Assembly: GCA_004194705.1 (NCBI GenBank)
Contig: SADC01001204.1
Coordinates: 1,612,001-1,676,000 of the forward strand
Direction of reading: 5' to 3'
DNA length: 64,000 nt
From: Ditylenchus dipsaci
Taxonomy: Eukaryota; Nematoda; Chromadorea; Rhabditida; Anguinidae
This document shows positions 12,101 through 27,100 of the stretch, in pieces (position 1 is the first letter of the stretch; every line of letters begins with the position of its first letter). Position numbers and translations under genes: made by a program. The notes below the pieces were generated by a model, which saw only the letters and a list, made by a program, of their open reading frames with translations, was not told the DNA's origin and made no database searches.

Positions 12101-15100
12101 CTGTTGGCAGTGCAATTATTTTAATGTCTGCAAGGAATATATACCTTCAGTATAACTTATATTTCCAACTTGTATATTTGGAAAAGTATCAGAGTGGGTG
12201 GTGTTTGATCAAAAACACATTTATTGTTGTCAACTTTTTTTGCTTTTTTCTCTCTAATTAAAATTTTCTAATTAAAGTTATAAGTATGGTTTCAGGTAAT
12301 CCAAAGTTTCGGTAGATCGAACATACAATCAAAATTGTTTGCAAATTAGGATCCGAGAACAATTAGGATTTATAAATTATTGGAATATCTTTTCAGCGTG
12401 GATATAAATAGATAGATTTATCTTTGTTTTAATATTTTTGACTATATTTTGCACTAAATGTCATCTTACTCAAAACTAGAATCTCAGCACTATCGGGGTG
12501 ATAATTCCTGGTTTCAAATATAAAAAAACTTATTAGGTAAAACGATCAGAATTTTTTAATTTAATTTAAAAAATTTAAATTATTGAGTTCTTGAAATTTT
12601 AGGTTATTGAAAAACCATTTTTCATCGTGCAAATTATACCATGGCTCAATTTAAAAAACTTTGTTGTCCACTTTCCTAATAAGGCTTACATTAAAAGGGT
12701 GCAATTTTTTTTATTTGAAGTGGTGTAAAGCTTGTATTTTTTATTAATTTTTAAGCTCTAGAAAAAATCTAAATTTAATTTTTTTCAACTCTTTCAAGCA
12801 TTTTTACAAAGCTCAAAAACTTGCAAACACTAAAGTTTGAACTTGAAATTGAGGAAGGGCTCATGTCAGAAGAAATACGGTAATCCAATGTGTAATAAAA
12901 AAATAAATGTCCCTACAAAGTATAGCGAAAATGCAGTAGCAAATCCACAGGACCCTTTCCTCTCTTTAGCGGAAATGAAATTTGAGACAAGCCAGCAAGC
13001 AGCAAGAAATATATGCTGTCTCTCCCACTAGGAATTCTCCCTTTTCTAGAGTAGTAGCCATAGCTTTAGTGGTCAGTCAATAGGCGAGCACCATTACCCA
13101 CACCTCTCACATGTTGACCACTCCAAATAAGCCAAGGTAAAATGGGTAGACGACAGCAAACAAAATGCAATTTGTGCTGTCTAAGGTCTGCTACAGCTTA
13201 ACACCCCATAAGTAGACATCATTTGGTAGTGTGTGCCAATTAGACGGGCTCTCCAATCAAGTTAGTATGCTGGAGGACACTTCTTCCCTCTGGTTGAGGG
13301 TGACTGCGCGAGGCTGGGGAGTCGCCTTTTCATTTTTCATTGATTGGTTGATGAGGGTGTTGCAAGCCAGCCACTCCCTCACTTGTCTCTACAGCAAGGA
13401 GACCACTTAAGGAGGCAGTGATCTAACAACAACACGTTCATAATATTGCATTTGGATTGTTTGAGGCTTTGAAATATTCTACTTATTTTACTGAGCACAG
13501 TCGAGTCTCGATATAGTGCTACCTTCACCTAAGATCTGACACTTTTTCACTTTAATTTTCAAAGTCTGGTTCAAAAAATCGGTAAGATTACGATTTCAAC
13601 GGTCATTTTTGAAATGGTAACAGTTTGCCGAAAACACCCGCGTTTCTTTCCGGCAGAATAAATTAATCTTTCGGAGAACGATCGCGAAATTGGAATCCTT
13701 GCGATTTCGCGGACTAGACTGACGAATCAAGTTCGGAAAAAGTTTTTAAAAATTGAGGTGAAAAAGTGTCGGGCCCTAGATGGGAACGAACTTGAGATGT
13801 GTGTCACTGTATCGATAATCGACTATATATTTTTTAAATTTTTCGGGATCCATTCTGTATTAGGGCAATCCCTGAGGTTATCTGAGATCCCATCCGTTCT
13901 AAACGTACAATCATATCGTTCCTCTACAAATTTATCGATAACAGTTTAACACGGCATTAAGAGATCCGCTGAGCCCGATAAATTTATTTGAAATATTAAA
14001 AAAACGAGATGGTGAGAATCACTGATTTTTTTCTAATTATACTTGTTTGCAATGGGCAAAAGCGGAGGGACAACACTAGTTTTTGTTAATTTCCATTTTC
14101 GGAATTATCGATTACTCTCTTACTCCCTCTTTTGTCCCAAGAGTTATTGTCCACTGTTCCAATCAATGAATAGATCAATTTTCGTTGTGTTCGTCAGTCC
14201 TTCCTCCTTCCCCACCACTAACACCATCCAATTTGTATGCCTATACAATAAAGTAGTAGAAGGGGGAAATTAATACGGTGATCACTCCCCCTCCATGAGG
14301 ACGCAAGAATTAAAAGACAAAAAGAAGAACAACTAGTAATAGGACTAGTTCTTTTTCTAAGAGGACATTCTAGGCGGTTATTTGGGTCGGCATTACTTAT
14401 TGGATCTAATAAATATATTTGACAATTAATAAGTTCCATTGTAACGATATTTGATTTTTAAGAAACTTGATATCTTCGTATTTATATATAAAGCGCCTCC
14501 AAACAATTTTTTTTCTGTTTTTAATGGATAAGGCAATTTTGGCCCCTTACCTGATTTTTCAAAATGACTCACAATGACACCCACTAATATGAGACCTACC
14601 AATTATAATATACGAGAAATTCTACAGTCAATCGGTTGGTAATGAGTTAACTCATACTGACTTACCGTATTTCCTCTAATAACGCCCGGGGCGCTTATTT
14701 TTCAAACCCCCAAAAATCGGAAAATTTAGAATTCGATTTCGAGATTTTTGGGTGCTCAACCAAAATCTTGAAAGTGGAATCGGTAGAGCTCGTGGGAGTT
14801 AAGAAAACGTATCAAACAGCTTTGCAAAATATTGCTTCTACACTGAGATCCAGACCCTCAAAGTCGAGAGGGGCGCTTATTAGAGCGGGGGCGCTTATTA
14901 GAGGAAATACGGTAGTATAACTAGGTGGTCATTCTGAGTTATTTTGGAAAAAACGGAACAAAAACACGCTTAACCTCTTAAAGATCAGTTAAAAACAAAA
15001 AAGTTTGGATGCGCTTTATACCTTGCGATGGTTTTGTTCATTTTGGTGCTTAAATAATTCAGGCAGTGACAAGCTCGTGTTTTTTCCAAAGCCTTGTTTT

Positions 15101-18100
15101 CACTGATTACACCCCAAAAATGCATGGGTCAGTAACCCTTTCGCCCTATTTTTGTTGTAGTAAGGTTAATCTGGAGTGAGAGAACCTCTTTTGCAGTATT
15201 CCACCTGGATTTGTTGTAGTATCAATTTCCCACACTGCCCACCTGAGCCTGGTCTCTTTTTTGTGTTCACTATTACTCCAAAGCAAGCCGATGGTCATTG
15301 GCTGTGTGTGTGTGATTATGTAGTGGAAGGGGGGGGATGCCGCACATCTGGCTAGCAGTGCCTCCTTTTCGTCTTAGGAGCATTGATTTATGGTTTTTTT
15401 CACAGCCACATAATAAGCCTGCCTGATGGTAGTGGTGCTAGTGGTGGTGGGGCAATACAACAACAATTTTTTGGAATTCTATTTCAAAATACTGTTTAGT
15501 TTATTTGTATGATCTTGTATTCATTTGGAATGTAGCAGCCATAAATTCTTTGACCGTTATTGTTGCTTAAACAGCTGAGGATGCGAGAAAAAACGGTGGT
15601 TGACTTGTCAAAGATGGATGGTCGTCAAATTGCTTACATCTCTTATTGTAAGCACTGCTCCTAAGTTGGCCAAAAACACTTTTATTTAAAAATTGCTTTC
15701 CTTTAAACTTTTTATTTAATTAATAAAGTTCTTTTAGACAGCAGTGATAGCGACACTTCCCAGGAAGATGTCAGTACCCTGGATAGTGGCACTGAAGATG
15801 CTACTGATGTTCCGAGTAGTCAGCAAAAGAACCAGAAACACAAATTAAAGAACGGTGCCAAAAAGCTAGATACGAACAAACAAAAAGAAAAAACCACAAA
15901 GGAAAATTCGCCGATTACCAAAACTTCTAACGGTTAGTTATCATTTAGTAACTGGATATTAAACTAAAATATATAAAATAGAATACAACTAAAACAGCGA
16001 ATGAAAGCTATATTTCAAAAAACAGCATTAAATTGATATGGAGAAAGTTCTGGTACCGCCCTCTGTCAAAAATTTCTGACTACGCCTCGTTAAGAGCTTC
16101 AACTAATCGAGAATTTACCAGTGAGAACCAATAAAAATAATATTGCTGCTGATGATGACATTAAAGGACCATGAAACTTGATAAGCACAGCAATTTGCGA
16201 AATTCGAATTCGCGCGGGACCACCCTGATTTTGTCCATAATGTTTTTGAATTAATTTTTGCGTGCATTGAAAATTTAAATTCCATTATGAGTGAACTTTT
16301 AACACGGCCTAATGTAAATAGTTATGGCCCAGTGAAAAGTAGGATAAGTCGTCCGAACTGGCAATGTCGAGCAACGTGGGCTCGACTAGTAAACGGTTCT
16401 ATATGTTGAAAAAATTTTGCATGCAAACAAAAAACAATTCGAAAACATTATTGACAAAATTAGGGTGGTCCCGCGCGAATTCAAAATTTTCAGATCAGTC
16501 AAACCTCGATATAGTGGCCCCACCTCAAGTTCGTTCCCACCTAGGTCCGACACTTTTTTTAACCCCATTTTTGAAATAATTTATCGATTCTGTTTTGACA
16601 GTCTGGTCGCAAATATCGTAAGGATTCCGATTTCGCCGATCGTTTTTTAAAAACTAAATAGTTTTGCATTTAAAAAGCAAAACCTCGATATACTGGCCCC
16701 CCTTAAAAATTAGAGGGCCACTATATCGAGGTTTTGCTTTTTAAATGCAAAAACTATTTAGTTTTTAAAAAACGATCGGCAAAATCGGAATCCTTACGAT
16801 ATTTGCGACCAGACTGTCAAAACAGAATCGATAAATTATTTCAAAAATGGGGTTAAAAAAAAGTGTCGGACCCTAGGTGGGAACGAACTTGAGGTGGGGC
16901 CTTATATCGAGGTTTGACTGTAGCTGTGCTTATCAAGTTTCATGGTCCTTTAACGAATTTTCGGTTGGTCAAGCCTTGAAAAAAATTAAACTTAAAATTG
17001 TGGATTTTTTCTTTAATTTTGAGAACCGAAAAAATTGTTTTTAAGTGAAATTTTGTAACAAATTAAATTTTTAGTCAGTAGCTAAAACTAATTTTCAGGT
17101 GCAGCCACTAAGTCGCCACTAAAGAACATGAATCTTCAAAAGACTTCAGAATTCAAAGAGGTATGTTTTTTACATATCTCCAAACATTCTAGAAAAAAGT
17201 TTGTAAAGCAATGAAAAATGACTGTCTTCATACATTTAAAATGGCTATCTAACTGTCACTCCCCAATAATTGCACTGCAGACTAGGCCGGAAGGCATTTC
17301 CAACCTCAAAAAGCATAAATGGGTGGAGTGGAGGGTGGCGGTCCAAGCATTAATCATTTTTGCCTTCACAAAAGACAATAGTTGAAAACTATTTATTTTT
17401 TTGCCTCCGACTATTGTTTATGCCAATTGCAGAGTAATTCGAAGGTTGAGTGCCCCGTTAGTCAGCAAGCTACTGGATCCACTGTCAAAGAAAATGAGAT
17501 CTTGATAAAGAACAGTGAATCTCCAGCTAAAAAAGGTCTATCCAAAGAACAAGAGCCACAACCAAGCTCTTCCTTCATTGTCCAACCCGGCAGAAGGCTG
17601 AAAATTCTGAGAAAAGTGTTTTGTCCGATCAGGTGAATGGAGCTGGACCAAGCAGTGTGTTATTGAAAAATGATGTGGCTGGTGTAGAAGCTACTGCTAG
17701 TGTGTCCCCTGCTAACCCACACCATCTAAGGCAAAGGTGAACAAAGGTAAGCGGGATCTTTTTATGGAATTTATTTATTACGAGTGAAAAATGTTGGCGT
17801 GATTTACAGAAGAAGTATGCGTCAAAGTGTTGCAACCACCAATCAGACGGACCTCTAGAAGACTTTCCCCACCTCCCAAAAGAACTTCTGTACTAGTTCT
17901 AGAAGACAGACCACTGCCTCAACTACCTCTAGGTTGGTCTGCAAGGGCTTTAATCGCCAGGAACTAGTTTATTTCTGGGAGTCGGCAACAGAAAATAAAG
18001 ATGCGCATTTGACGTGCAGAGTACAATAATCGGAAAATTTGGAAGGTAGCTCCTCGCCCCATCGCTTTCTCCAGAAAAATTAATGACAGTAGTGAAGCTG

Positions 18101-21100
18101 TTTGGGAGCTTTTCCATTAAAAACACAAAAGATATGCACCAAACAGGAATAAGACCTCAAAATATGCCATTTTGAAGCTAAGATTTTTATCTACCTAGAT
18201 TATCTTAACGTTTTCTGAATGTGCTTTTTGAGATTCAAACCGAGGCCCACAATTTGACATGACCACATTGTGGCCAACGTGCCTTTTGTAAGGTTAATAT
18301 TTTTGTCGGTTGTAAGCAAGACTCTTTAGCAAAGCTCAAATTGAAATTTGCGCAGTGAATTATCAAGTTTTTTTGTGCAGTATCTAATCCTTCATCTCAG
18401 ATTTCTAGCAAAATATAAGTCAGGACCAAAACGTTAAAAGGATAAAGATATTATTCGCTGTTATTTAGATTGATATATACTATTTAATGTCTTGTCTTTT
18501 AGAGTTCCATCCTTGAACTCCATAAAACCTCACCAAACGGATCGGATAATATATATATTAAGGGTTTTGAGTACAATGAGTTGTTCATTATCTCGTTTAC
18601 TGCGGAATTTCAATTTGAGCATTACACTCGACGACCTAATAACGACATCCCTAAAAAAGTACCACCCGCCCCCCCAATAAAGTGACTCAAGGTCGACCTC
18701 AGCTTCAAAATTTCTGTTTCTTAAAGATAAACTATTTGTGAGATTTACAGGGTACCAGCCCAAGGAAATGGAAATTTTCAAATATAAAACAAACAAAAAA
18801 AAAGTAGGGCTCGGCCGGGAATCGAACATGGGACCTCTTGCTAAAGTTGTAAAACAAAATTGTATAAAGCAAGAATCATGCCACTAGACCGCCTACATGC
18901 TCTTACCAACTGGATGAACAATACATAAAATATACATTTGCTATCTTTCAGATGCTTCGGACTCGGATGAACAGCAAGGAGAAGAAGATGACAACGCCGT
19001 CTACATTAACACTGGAATTCCCGGAAGGACTTCCACTAATGATTCTGGTTTAGGAGGGTCTTCGTCCGCACCTCAAGATTACGCCAACAACACACATATC
19101 CGTCAGTTTACCCAGTCAAATTAGAAAATTTGTTTACTAAATGAGTTTACTTTTAGCACTCAAACCGAGCAAGGTTTCACAAAAAATTCAGCAATTGTTG
19201 TTGACTCTACAGGTAGCTTTGTCACTGGACCACCTTAAACTTGAAGCTTTTAAATTATAATAATATTTTTGATAAACAGCACTTTCCACACTAGGCTAAT
19301 CGGCAATTCTATATAAAATTGTTTGTAAATTTACTAGATTGAAAAATAAGTGAATTGCAAAATGCATAATTTGATCACAACCAAGTTTTTTTGCATAAAA
19401 CTTTTTCTGCCTTCTTCTAGTCCGAAAGTGCCTTCTTTTTTTCAATCAAAGACGGAAATATCTAAACAATTTTTTAAAAGTGATGATAAGCTCATGAGCC
19501 CCGTCTAACGACATATGATTTGTTACAAAATCTTTGCAAATCTCTTCGCAGCAATGATTTGGAAGAAATCAGATTATATTGTCATATGCAAAAAATTTAC
19601 AGTTTTGGCCTAGCCTAAAATAATATGCTCGAATTTGTTTGTCTTTTTGCTTATCCCACCCAAAACCAATTTGCCTAGACCTCCATCGATCACAAAAGGT
19701 AAAAATATTCTAGCCGCATTATGCCTTTGATCTTCTTTGTAATCAATACTTTCCAAATATCATCGTAGCTCCTATATGCCTCTAAATGCTTGCTTGTTCA
19801 AGCTGTGCTACACATAGAACTGCAGAAGTAATTGTATATAACCCATATATCATTGACAAACAAGTTTTGTTTGATTTAATTGCTGCTCTTAATACCTCTG
19901 GCCCACTCCAATTACACCACTTAATAGCTAGCTAGCAAGCTATCCACCCAAGCTCCTACTACTGTTCCCCGCCAATTAATTGGGCAGCAGCAATAGATCC
20001 AGTCGAAAAGAAGAAACACCTGTGAAACAAAAACAAGGAGAAGAAAGTTTCCCAGTCTCCAGAGAAAAAAGAGTATTTCTCGATTTATTGGCTTTTTCTG
20101 AAACCTTATCAGACTGACCAGTTGCTAGTGTACTACTATTAAAACACCTGTGCGTTTGGCTCTGGTTTAGGACACTCTTCAGACCAATAATAAAGCCGTT
20201 GAGCAAGTCTGTCCAATTAATGGCGATAGAATATTTTCTCTAATAGAAGCCCACCTCTCTGATTCAAAATGGTGTTTGTAGCATTATGTTTTTGGCCTCT
20301 TTTTGGAAACTGGAAACCGCTCAATTGGTAGTTAGTGGATGAACTGCAAAATGGCTAGTGACTTGACCGAGAGTACAGACTGTGCCCAAAAAAAATGACT
20401 ACCTAAAAAAATTGTGTTTCTTGTCCGGTCGTTTTTCGGCCCTATCCCTTACGAATCTCCAACTTCGTTTATTTTTGTGTACATCATTTCCTAATGCAGC
20501 AAAGACTCATAATTACACGCCAAGATGACCGTGATGCCAGTTACAGACAAAATATAAAAAAACGTGAAAGTTGGAAGATAGTCAAAAAAATTTTGACACA
20601 CCCTGTAGTCTCTAAGAAATCGGATATGGAAGTTATGTACCTTTTGTCCCATCCTGGAACTACCCTTTGTTCTAACTACTTAGGCTTAGGGGTAGCCATC
20701 TTATATTAGGACGGATTAATAAATGTCTTACGCACTTTTTCCTGGGTAATCTGGGACTTGGACTAATATTTGGGTGCTTTTTTATGAGGTTTTATAAACC
20801 ACCACCTAACTTACATTCCTTTCTAATTTTTACAACTTGTGATTGTGCATGATACTCTTTTGCTATATCTTCTCTTTGTTTCTTATTGCCCTGCCAGAGT
20901 TTCGGTTGACCTTGTGGATGTGCGAGTAAAAGGGGGTGTAAACTTGTTTGGCTGATTGTAGCGCCTTGCAACCACTTTGTCTTTGTTTCCTCTTTTGGAC
21001 GGAGGAATGTAAGTAGAAGAGAAAGAGGAGGAGGAATATGCAGATTAGGCTAGTTGGTTGCACCACAACCAAGTTTGCTGATGAGTGTTTTGAGTAAAGC

Positions 21101-24100
21101 GTATATATAGTTGTGCTGCTTGGTAATGGTGGCTGATAACCATCAAACAAAATTGTGTTTTTGTCGCAGTGGAAAAAAATCCCACGGTGTTTGGAGTATT
21201 TTGATATTTGAGAGCACAATCTACTTTTTTATTTTTCTCTTTCAAAATCCTAAAGGGTATGTAAAACTGAAACCACATAGAGAACCAAGGAAAATTTAAT
21301 TTTTTAGTTTTGAAGCTGTATTATGTATACCTGATTTTTTTATGAAATCCTTTTTAAAATCAATATACAGTCGAGTCCTCGATATAAGATACCCCGATAC
21401 AATATACACCTCGATATAAGATACACCTGGTACACATTTGGTTGGTCTTAGAGAAATTAATGCTAATAGACACTCGATACAAGATACACCTAGGTCAGTC
21501 CCGACTAATAAATTGGCACCCGATTTAAGATACAGCTAACAAGGGACCCTATCGGGTGTCATTTTGAGAACCTTATTACGTGAATTTTTTCGCATATTCT
21601 TGTAGAGCATTTATGACTTCTAAGTGAAACTGGCCATTGAGCCGGCATTACCGCAAAAAGTGGTACAAGAATCAAATCAAAGTTATGAAATGACCATGAT
21701 ACAGGTATCATGGTGTTTGTTATACATTTGTGTTCAATGTCTTTTGTTCACAAATTTTTATTTTCGAGTTGTGTGCGTTAAGTATTCAAAATGACCGCTA
21801 GAATCTAGCAAATATTTTGGTAGTAAAAAACCTCTAAGTTTATATTTTAAAAAATTCAGAAAAAAGCAAAATCAGGTCAAGTAACAGAGTCTTAAAGAGA
21901 TTAGGTCACGTAAAACGCTGTTATGTGACTTGGTTTTTCTGGTCTTGACTTTTTTTATATGAACTTGGTAAAAAATCGACAGGTTTATATGAAAAAAAAA
22001 CTAGACCAGCAAAACCAAGTCACATAACAGCCTTTTACGTAACCTAATCTCTGTGAGACTCTGTTACTGTATCATGGTCATTTCATAACTTTGATTCTTG
22101 TACCACTTTTTGCGGTAATACCGGCTCAATGGTCCAGTTTCACTTAGAAGTCATACATGCTCTACAAGAATATGCAAAAAGAAAATTCACGCAATAGGGT
22201 CCTCAAAATGACACCCCGATAGGTTCCCTTGTAAGAAAAATTTGTATTTTCGTTGCAAAAAGAGAATGAAAAAAGAAATTCTACAGTTATAATAACTTAT
22301 AACTTATGAACGAAAAACAATGAAAGATTATTTGTGGCCAAATGTAAATTTCTGTTAAGAAATTTAGCCATTAATTGTTGTATTAATGTATTGTTTAACA
22401 CGAAAAACTCGATATAAGATACAGCTGCCTGTTTTGAGACCAAATAACTCTCGATAGAAGATACACCTCGATATAAGATACACCTGGCCCGGTCCCGAGG
22501 GTGTATCTTATATCGAGACTCGACTGTAGAATCGATACCAAGTTAAAGGATCGTCCCTGAGGTCACTATGTTTTATAAGTACAAGGCTGGGTTTCAAGGC
22601 TGTGGCTCGCGCTAAAACTGTAATTGTCTTCAAAATTTCTCGCTTCCATAAATTTTCTAAATAAATCAGACTTTTGTTACCTGATCCGTTGTTCATCCGC
22701 AAAAACTATTAGTAGCCGGTTGGATGGTGTTGTTGTTGATGACTGCTATTGTTGCTCATTTGCATTTGGACCATTTTGGGGCAGTGAACAGTTTGGTGGT
22801 GATGGTAGTGCCCAAGTAGTGAATCATTCACTTCTCCCTACCTTATCAATGACCAACGCTGCTCGAGACTGACTGCTCTCCGTCGAGATGGCATCTCTCA
22901 TCAACTGGCAGAGAACACAGGCACAACAATAGTCTCATTATATTTTCATATATATGTTTAGCAAATACACTTCGTTTTAAAATTGGTCAATTGCGCTGCA
23001 AGATTTACGACTGTTATACAAGAGACTGTAAAATTGGAACTGCGAGATTTGCGCTTCATCTTCGATTTCCCTAATTTTGAAGGCTTTTGCCAGTTCTGCT
23101 TTGACCATCTGGTCCTAAAAATTGCATGGATTCTGATTTTGCTGATTGTTTTTGATAATTTTATAATTTTGCCATAATTATAATTTTGCCATTAAAAATC
23201 TTGCGTCGCAAATCTCGCAGTAAAAAAAATGCAACGCGAATCTCGGGGCGCAAATCTTGCAGTTCAAATATAACTGTTTTTCATTAGTCTAACAATAGTA
23301 AATCTTGCGGCACAAATTTTGCGGCCCATATCTTGGTGTGAAAATCATTAGGCGCAGATCTTGTAGGACATAAGATGCAACGCAAACCTTCGGGCGCATT
23401 TCTCGCAGTTCAATTTTCTCATTCTCTCATATAACAGTCGTAAATCCTGTGATGCAATTACTGTATTTTTTATCTTGCTGTGCTAAATATGTTGTTTGTA
23501 AATCATCTGCCGCAAATCTTATTGCTCAAGTCTTGCCACGCCCATTTCGGTGTATGATATTTCTGTTAAAGGGCATGCCTGTGGACTTGCCTGTGCAGGC
23601 GGAAATTAACAGTTTTTTCTTTCTCAAAAGTTTTTGTTCATCAATTTTTTGAAGTTTTCTGCCTGATTTAAAAAAGTAGTGAAAGGTCAACAACATCAGA
23701 TTCGACTCAAAGTAAATAAAACGGTTCAAAATGTTGCTAGTCCGTCTTTTTGCACTGTCGCGCACGTGAACGCCCCTTAAAACAATTAATGATCAAACCG
23801 GAATGTATTCTGAAGACGAACAATAGAATATAATAAGTTGCATTTTGATTTCCATTACTTCTGCAACTTCAATACACGTACTTTTTCATTTGTTTCACAG
23901 TCTGAGAAGATGTTAAAGTGTGTAAAAATAGAGCAGTTTAATCTTGTGATGGGATCTCTATTGGTGTTGTTCAACAATCTTTTTATCCTTCCCCCTTCTC
24001 CCATATTCACTCAACACATTCTTTTCATTTGCAATAGACTTCATTCAAAGCTATGGCTCATTGGCCCAACCCTGTTTTGCCATATTTGGTTGTGCACATT

Positions 24101-27100
24101 TGCATATATGGGTGAATTTGTTTTGTTTGAGGGGAGTGTATGGCCTATCCTTTGCTTACTGCCTGCTAGCTGCTTATAGCTTTTGTTTGAAGAGGTTATC
24201 TTCTGAAGACAAACCAAAAATAGCTATTTTTGATTTTTTTGTGTGAGTAGTTATATAGTTATCAGTCTAACGGATTTTCAAAAAAAAAGACCTTTTTCGG
24301 CCCTGGAGGAGCACCAGTAAACACAAAAAGACATGTTTTCGTGGTAAGATACTGTTAAGTACTGGGGAAACTCACAATCTAACTTTCTGTTTATTATTAT
24401 TTGCTTCATTGTTCTTTCTTCATAGATTTTTGTTCAAAAAATCGAGAACAAACTAGTTGCTAGTTGGCTGTGAACAGCTGATCTATAGTTTGTATAGTAG
24501 CAACACACACTAAAAAATAAATCCAACTAGCAACACAACCAGAAAATGAGTGATCAAAAGCAGCAGCAGAAACAACTCATCAACAAAATCCCTGCTGATA
24601 TGAGTTGTACAATCGCAGATTTCAACCTTTTTCGTTCTGGTAATAGATTTTTTATCTGTGGAAAATTTTCGATTCTGTAAAGTGTATCTGGTGGGATTTT
24701 TTTTTAAATTTATATAACGCGCCTCCAAATAAACTTTTTTCATTTCTGATTTAACAAAAACACCCACTCATCCTGCGTCAAACTTTGCCCCGTCAATAGC
24801 TGTAGAATGTCTCGTACATTTTACAAGAAAACAAGTGGGCGAAATCTGACCCAGGATGAGTGGGTGTTTTTGCAAAGTCGGAAAGAAACCTAAAACCTAA
24901 AAAAGTTTGTTTGGAGATGATTCACATGTATTTTCATATTTCAATAATATTTTTCCAGATATCGACACCATTGGATAGAAAGTGTTTAACGCTATCTACT
25001 TCGAGTATTTGACCAAAGTTTGGTAATTTTGACCTGTATTTTACCGCAAAAAGTGACCAAACAGAATTCCATCGGCACAAATCTCCTACTTTACAGTCAA
25101 AATCTACCAAACTTAACTTTAGTCAAATAATTACCGCAGATAAAGTTGAGCACCGTCTATTAGATTTTTTTGTAATCAAAAATTTCCAAAAATACAAAAG
25201 TTATGATAAAAAGAAGAATGGTCAAAATGGGTGATTGTACAACTGCTATATTGTTAGGCAATCAACCTTGCATCCTTATTTGCACTGCTGGTCGGCAATC
25301 CAACCAAGTTTATTGGCTCATGCCGCTTAATGGGTGGAGGCTCTATTTACCCTGCTTACCCCCAACCACAATAGAAATGACCTTGTGGAAAGGACATCCC
25401 TCCATTTACCATGGTTAAGCTGGAAGAAACATCTGCCTATTTTTTGCTGGTTTGTTGAAGAAAATTAATAGTGATTGGTGGTGGGAAGAGCATTTCCTTG
25501 GAATTCCTTGTTGCTTTTGGTGGAGTGGTGGTCAGTGGCTGCTAGTGCTCTTGAGTGCTATGTGTGTTCACTGCTCCTCCACCAACAAGTCATTGAACAA
25601 GGGGGCTCAAGAGATTAGTGTATTGGCGGACAACAACATCAGCTAGGCTTCCAATTGGCTACTACCACTACTTTTCTTATTCCTTTTCCTAGTTTTTTTT
25701 GATTTGTCTTCTAATTTATTGTGTAGCAGCAAACAATAGATTTATACCAAAAAGTATGTACAGTGCATATTTTATTAAACAGACACCCCTAAATTTGAAA
25801 TCATGTGTTTCGCATTGTCTTTTTGACTGTTTTTTAAGACTATTATTAAAAATTATAAAATCAAAGCGTGCCTCACTTCCTCGGCTGCAATTTGTGCAGT
25901 AAATTTCCCTTTGTTCATTTAAGTAGCTTTTTCATCGTTTTTGTTCGGTCAGACTTTATAGGTTGGTTAGTATTCTCAAATAAGGAAGTTTATGCCTTGG
26001 ACTCCCTATTTTTGTGATTTTTCAAGCTTAGACAATTGTTGGCCAGCGGATGTTAGGACGGACTTAAAGATGAGTCTGATGTTTGAGTCTGTCAACATAC
26101 GCTGGCTTACCTTTGACTAAGCCTACAAAATCACAAAAAGAGGTGGGCCAAGGCGAAAAACCCCGTATTTGAGTATAGGGCCGTATTTTCTCTAATTACC
26201 CTTTCCTTATTTCCCCTTATTTTAAGAAATTAAAACTTTCAAAATCTTTGATTGATAGAAAGAGTACGGTAAATAGGGAAATTCGTTATTAAAAAATCAG
26301 CAAAAAATCTTTTTATTTTAATTTGGGAAGTGTCACACCTTTTCTAACCGACATCACAACTGCCCTAAAGTCACCCCTCTTTTCCATGAATCATCTGTCT
26401 CACTGTTGTCAAAAACAGCAGGAATTAAAAGACGGGTAGGAGGAGAAGAGAAAAAAACAACAGCAAGGTGATAAATTACTAGTACTACTGCTGCTGTCTC
26501 TCTCCTTCTCAATCTTTTTACTCAAATCAAAATCTAGTGCTTCTCCTTCTCTTCCCACTAAATATGATTGAAAGAACCCTTGAAACACACCTCCTACTAT
26601 TATGTGGTTGTTATGTGTTCCAATCAATAATATACCATACTTATCAGTCATTTCAGTAGTGTCCAAATGCCTATTAATTCGTTCAAATAATCAAAAAAAG
26701 AAGCGAAAAAACGTGTTCATGAGTGCTACTCTGACCTGCTGCTAATTTTTTCCATCTAGCACCTAATTTAACCCATATTCTGAACCACCCAACAGTATAA
26801 AGCCAAAATGTATGTGTTGATGGAAAAGAAGCAGCAGCACAGGTCTCCGGCATCTAGAGCCCCTAGACATCATGGTCAAAACCATCTCAACCATCAACAC
26901 AAACTTAGTCTCAGCCAAGGCATGGCTAACTTTCCCTTTGGCAACGAAGAACTCCCAAACAAGTGGATTATGCCGGCTAGTCAACCTCAAATGGCTTTGT
27001 CCAGGTTGAGACAAGTGCATCCTGGTGGTTTGGATTCTTCTGTCAGCAAACCTAAAGCACCTGCTTTGTGCTCTTCCATACCGGTTCTTCAGGTGGAAAA

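Larger units (their letters stand above)
10314..15737. other. Rest of DIP2 intron 4
   Basis: Apart from the MITEs listed, I see no exon with family resemblance in this part of the 6.6 kb intron. There are several CA/CC-rich stretches (10980-11120, 15180-15320). An imperfect CAGTCGAGTCTCGATA-ended inverted element runs from 13498 to about 13830. Confidence 0.4.

Noticed and set aside
23838..25646. Several 60-110-codon open frames in DIP2 intron 10
   Set aside because: Composition is that of AT-rich intron (Phe/Leu/Ile-rich), with no family resemblance and no linked splice-compatible partners.
26796..26800. TATAA box as promoter of the nested gene
   Set aside because: It lies 8 bp before the ATG, so transcription from it would start downstream of that ATG. 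It may be chance.
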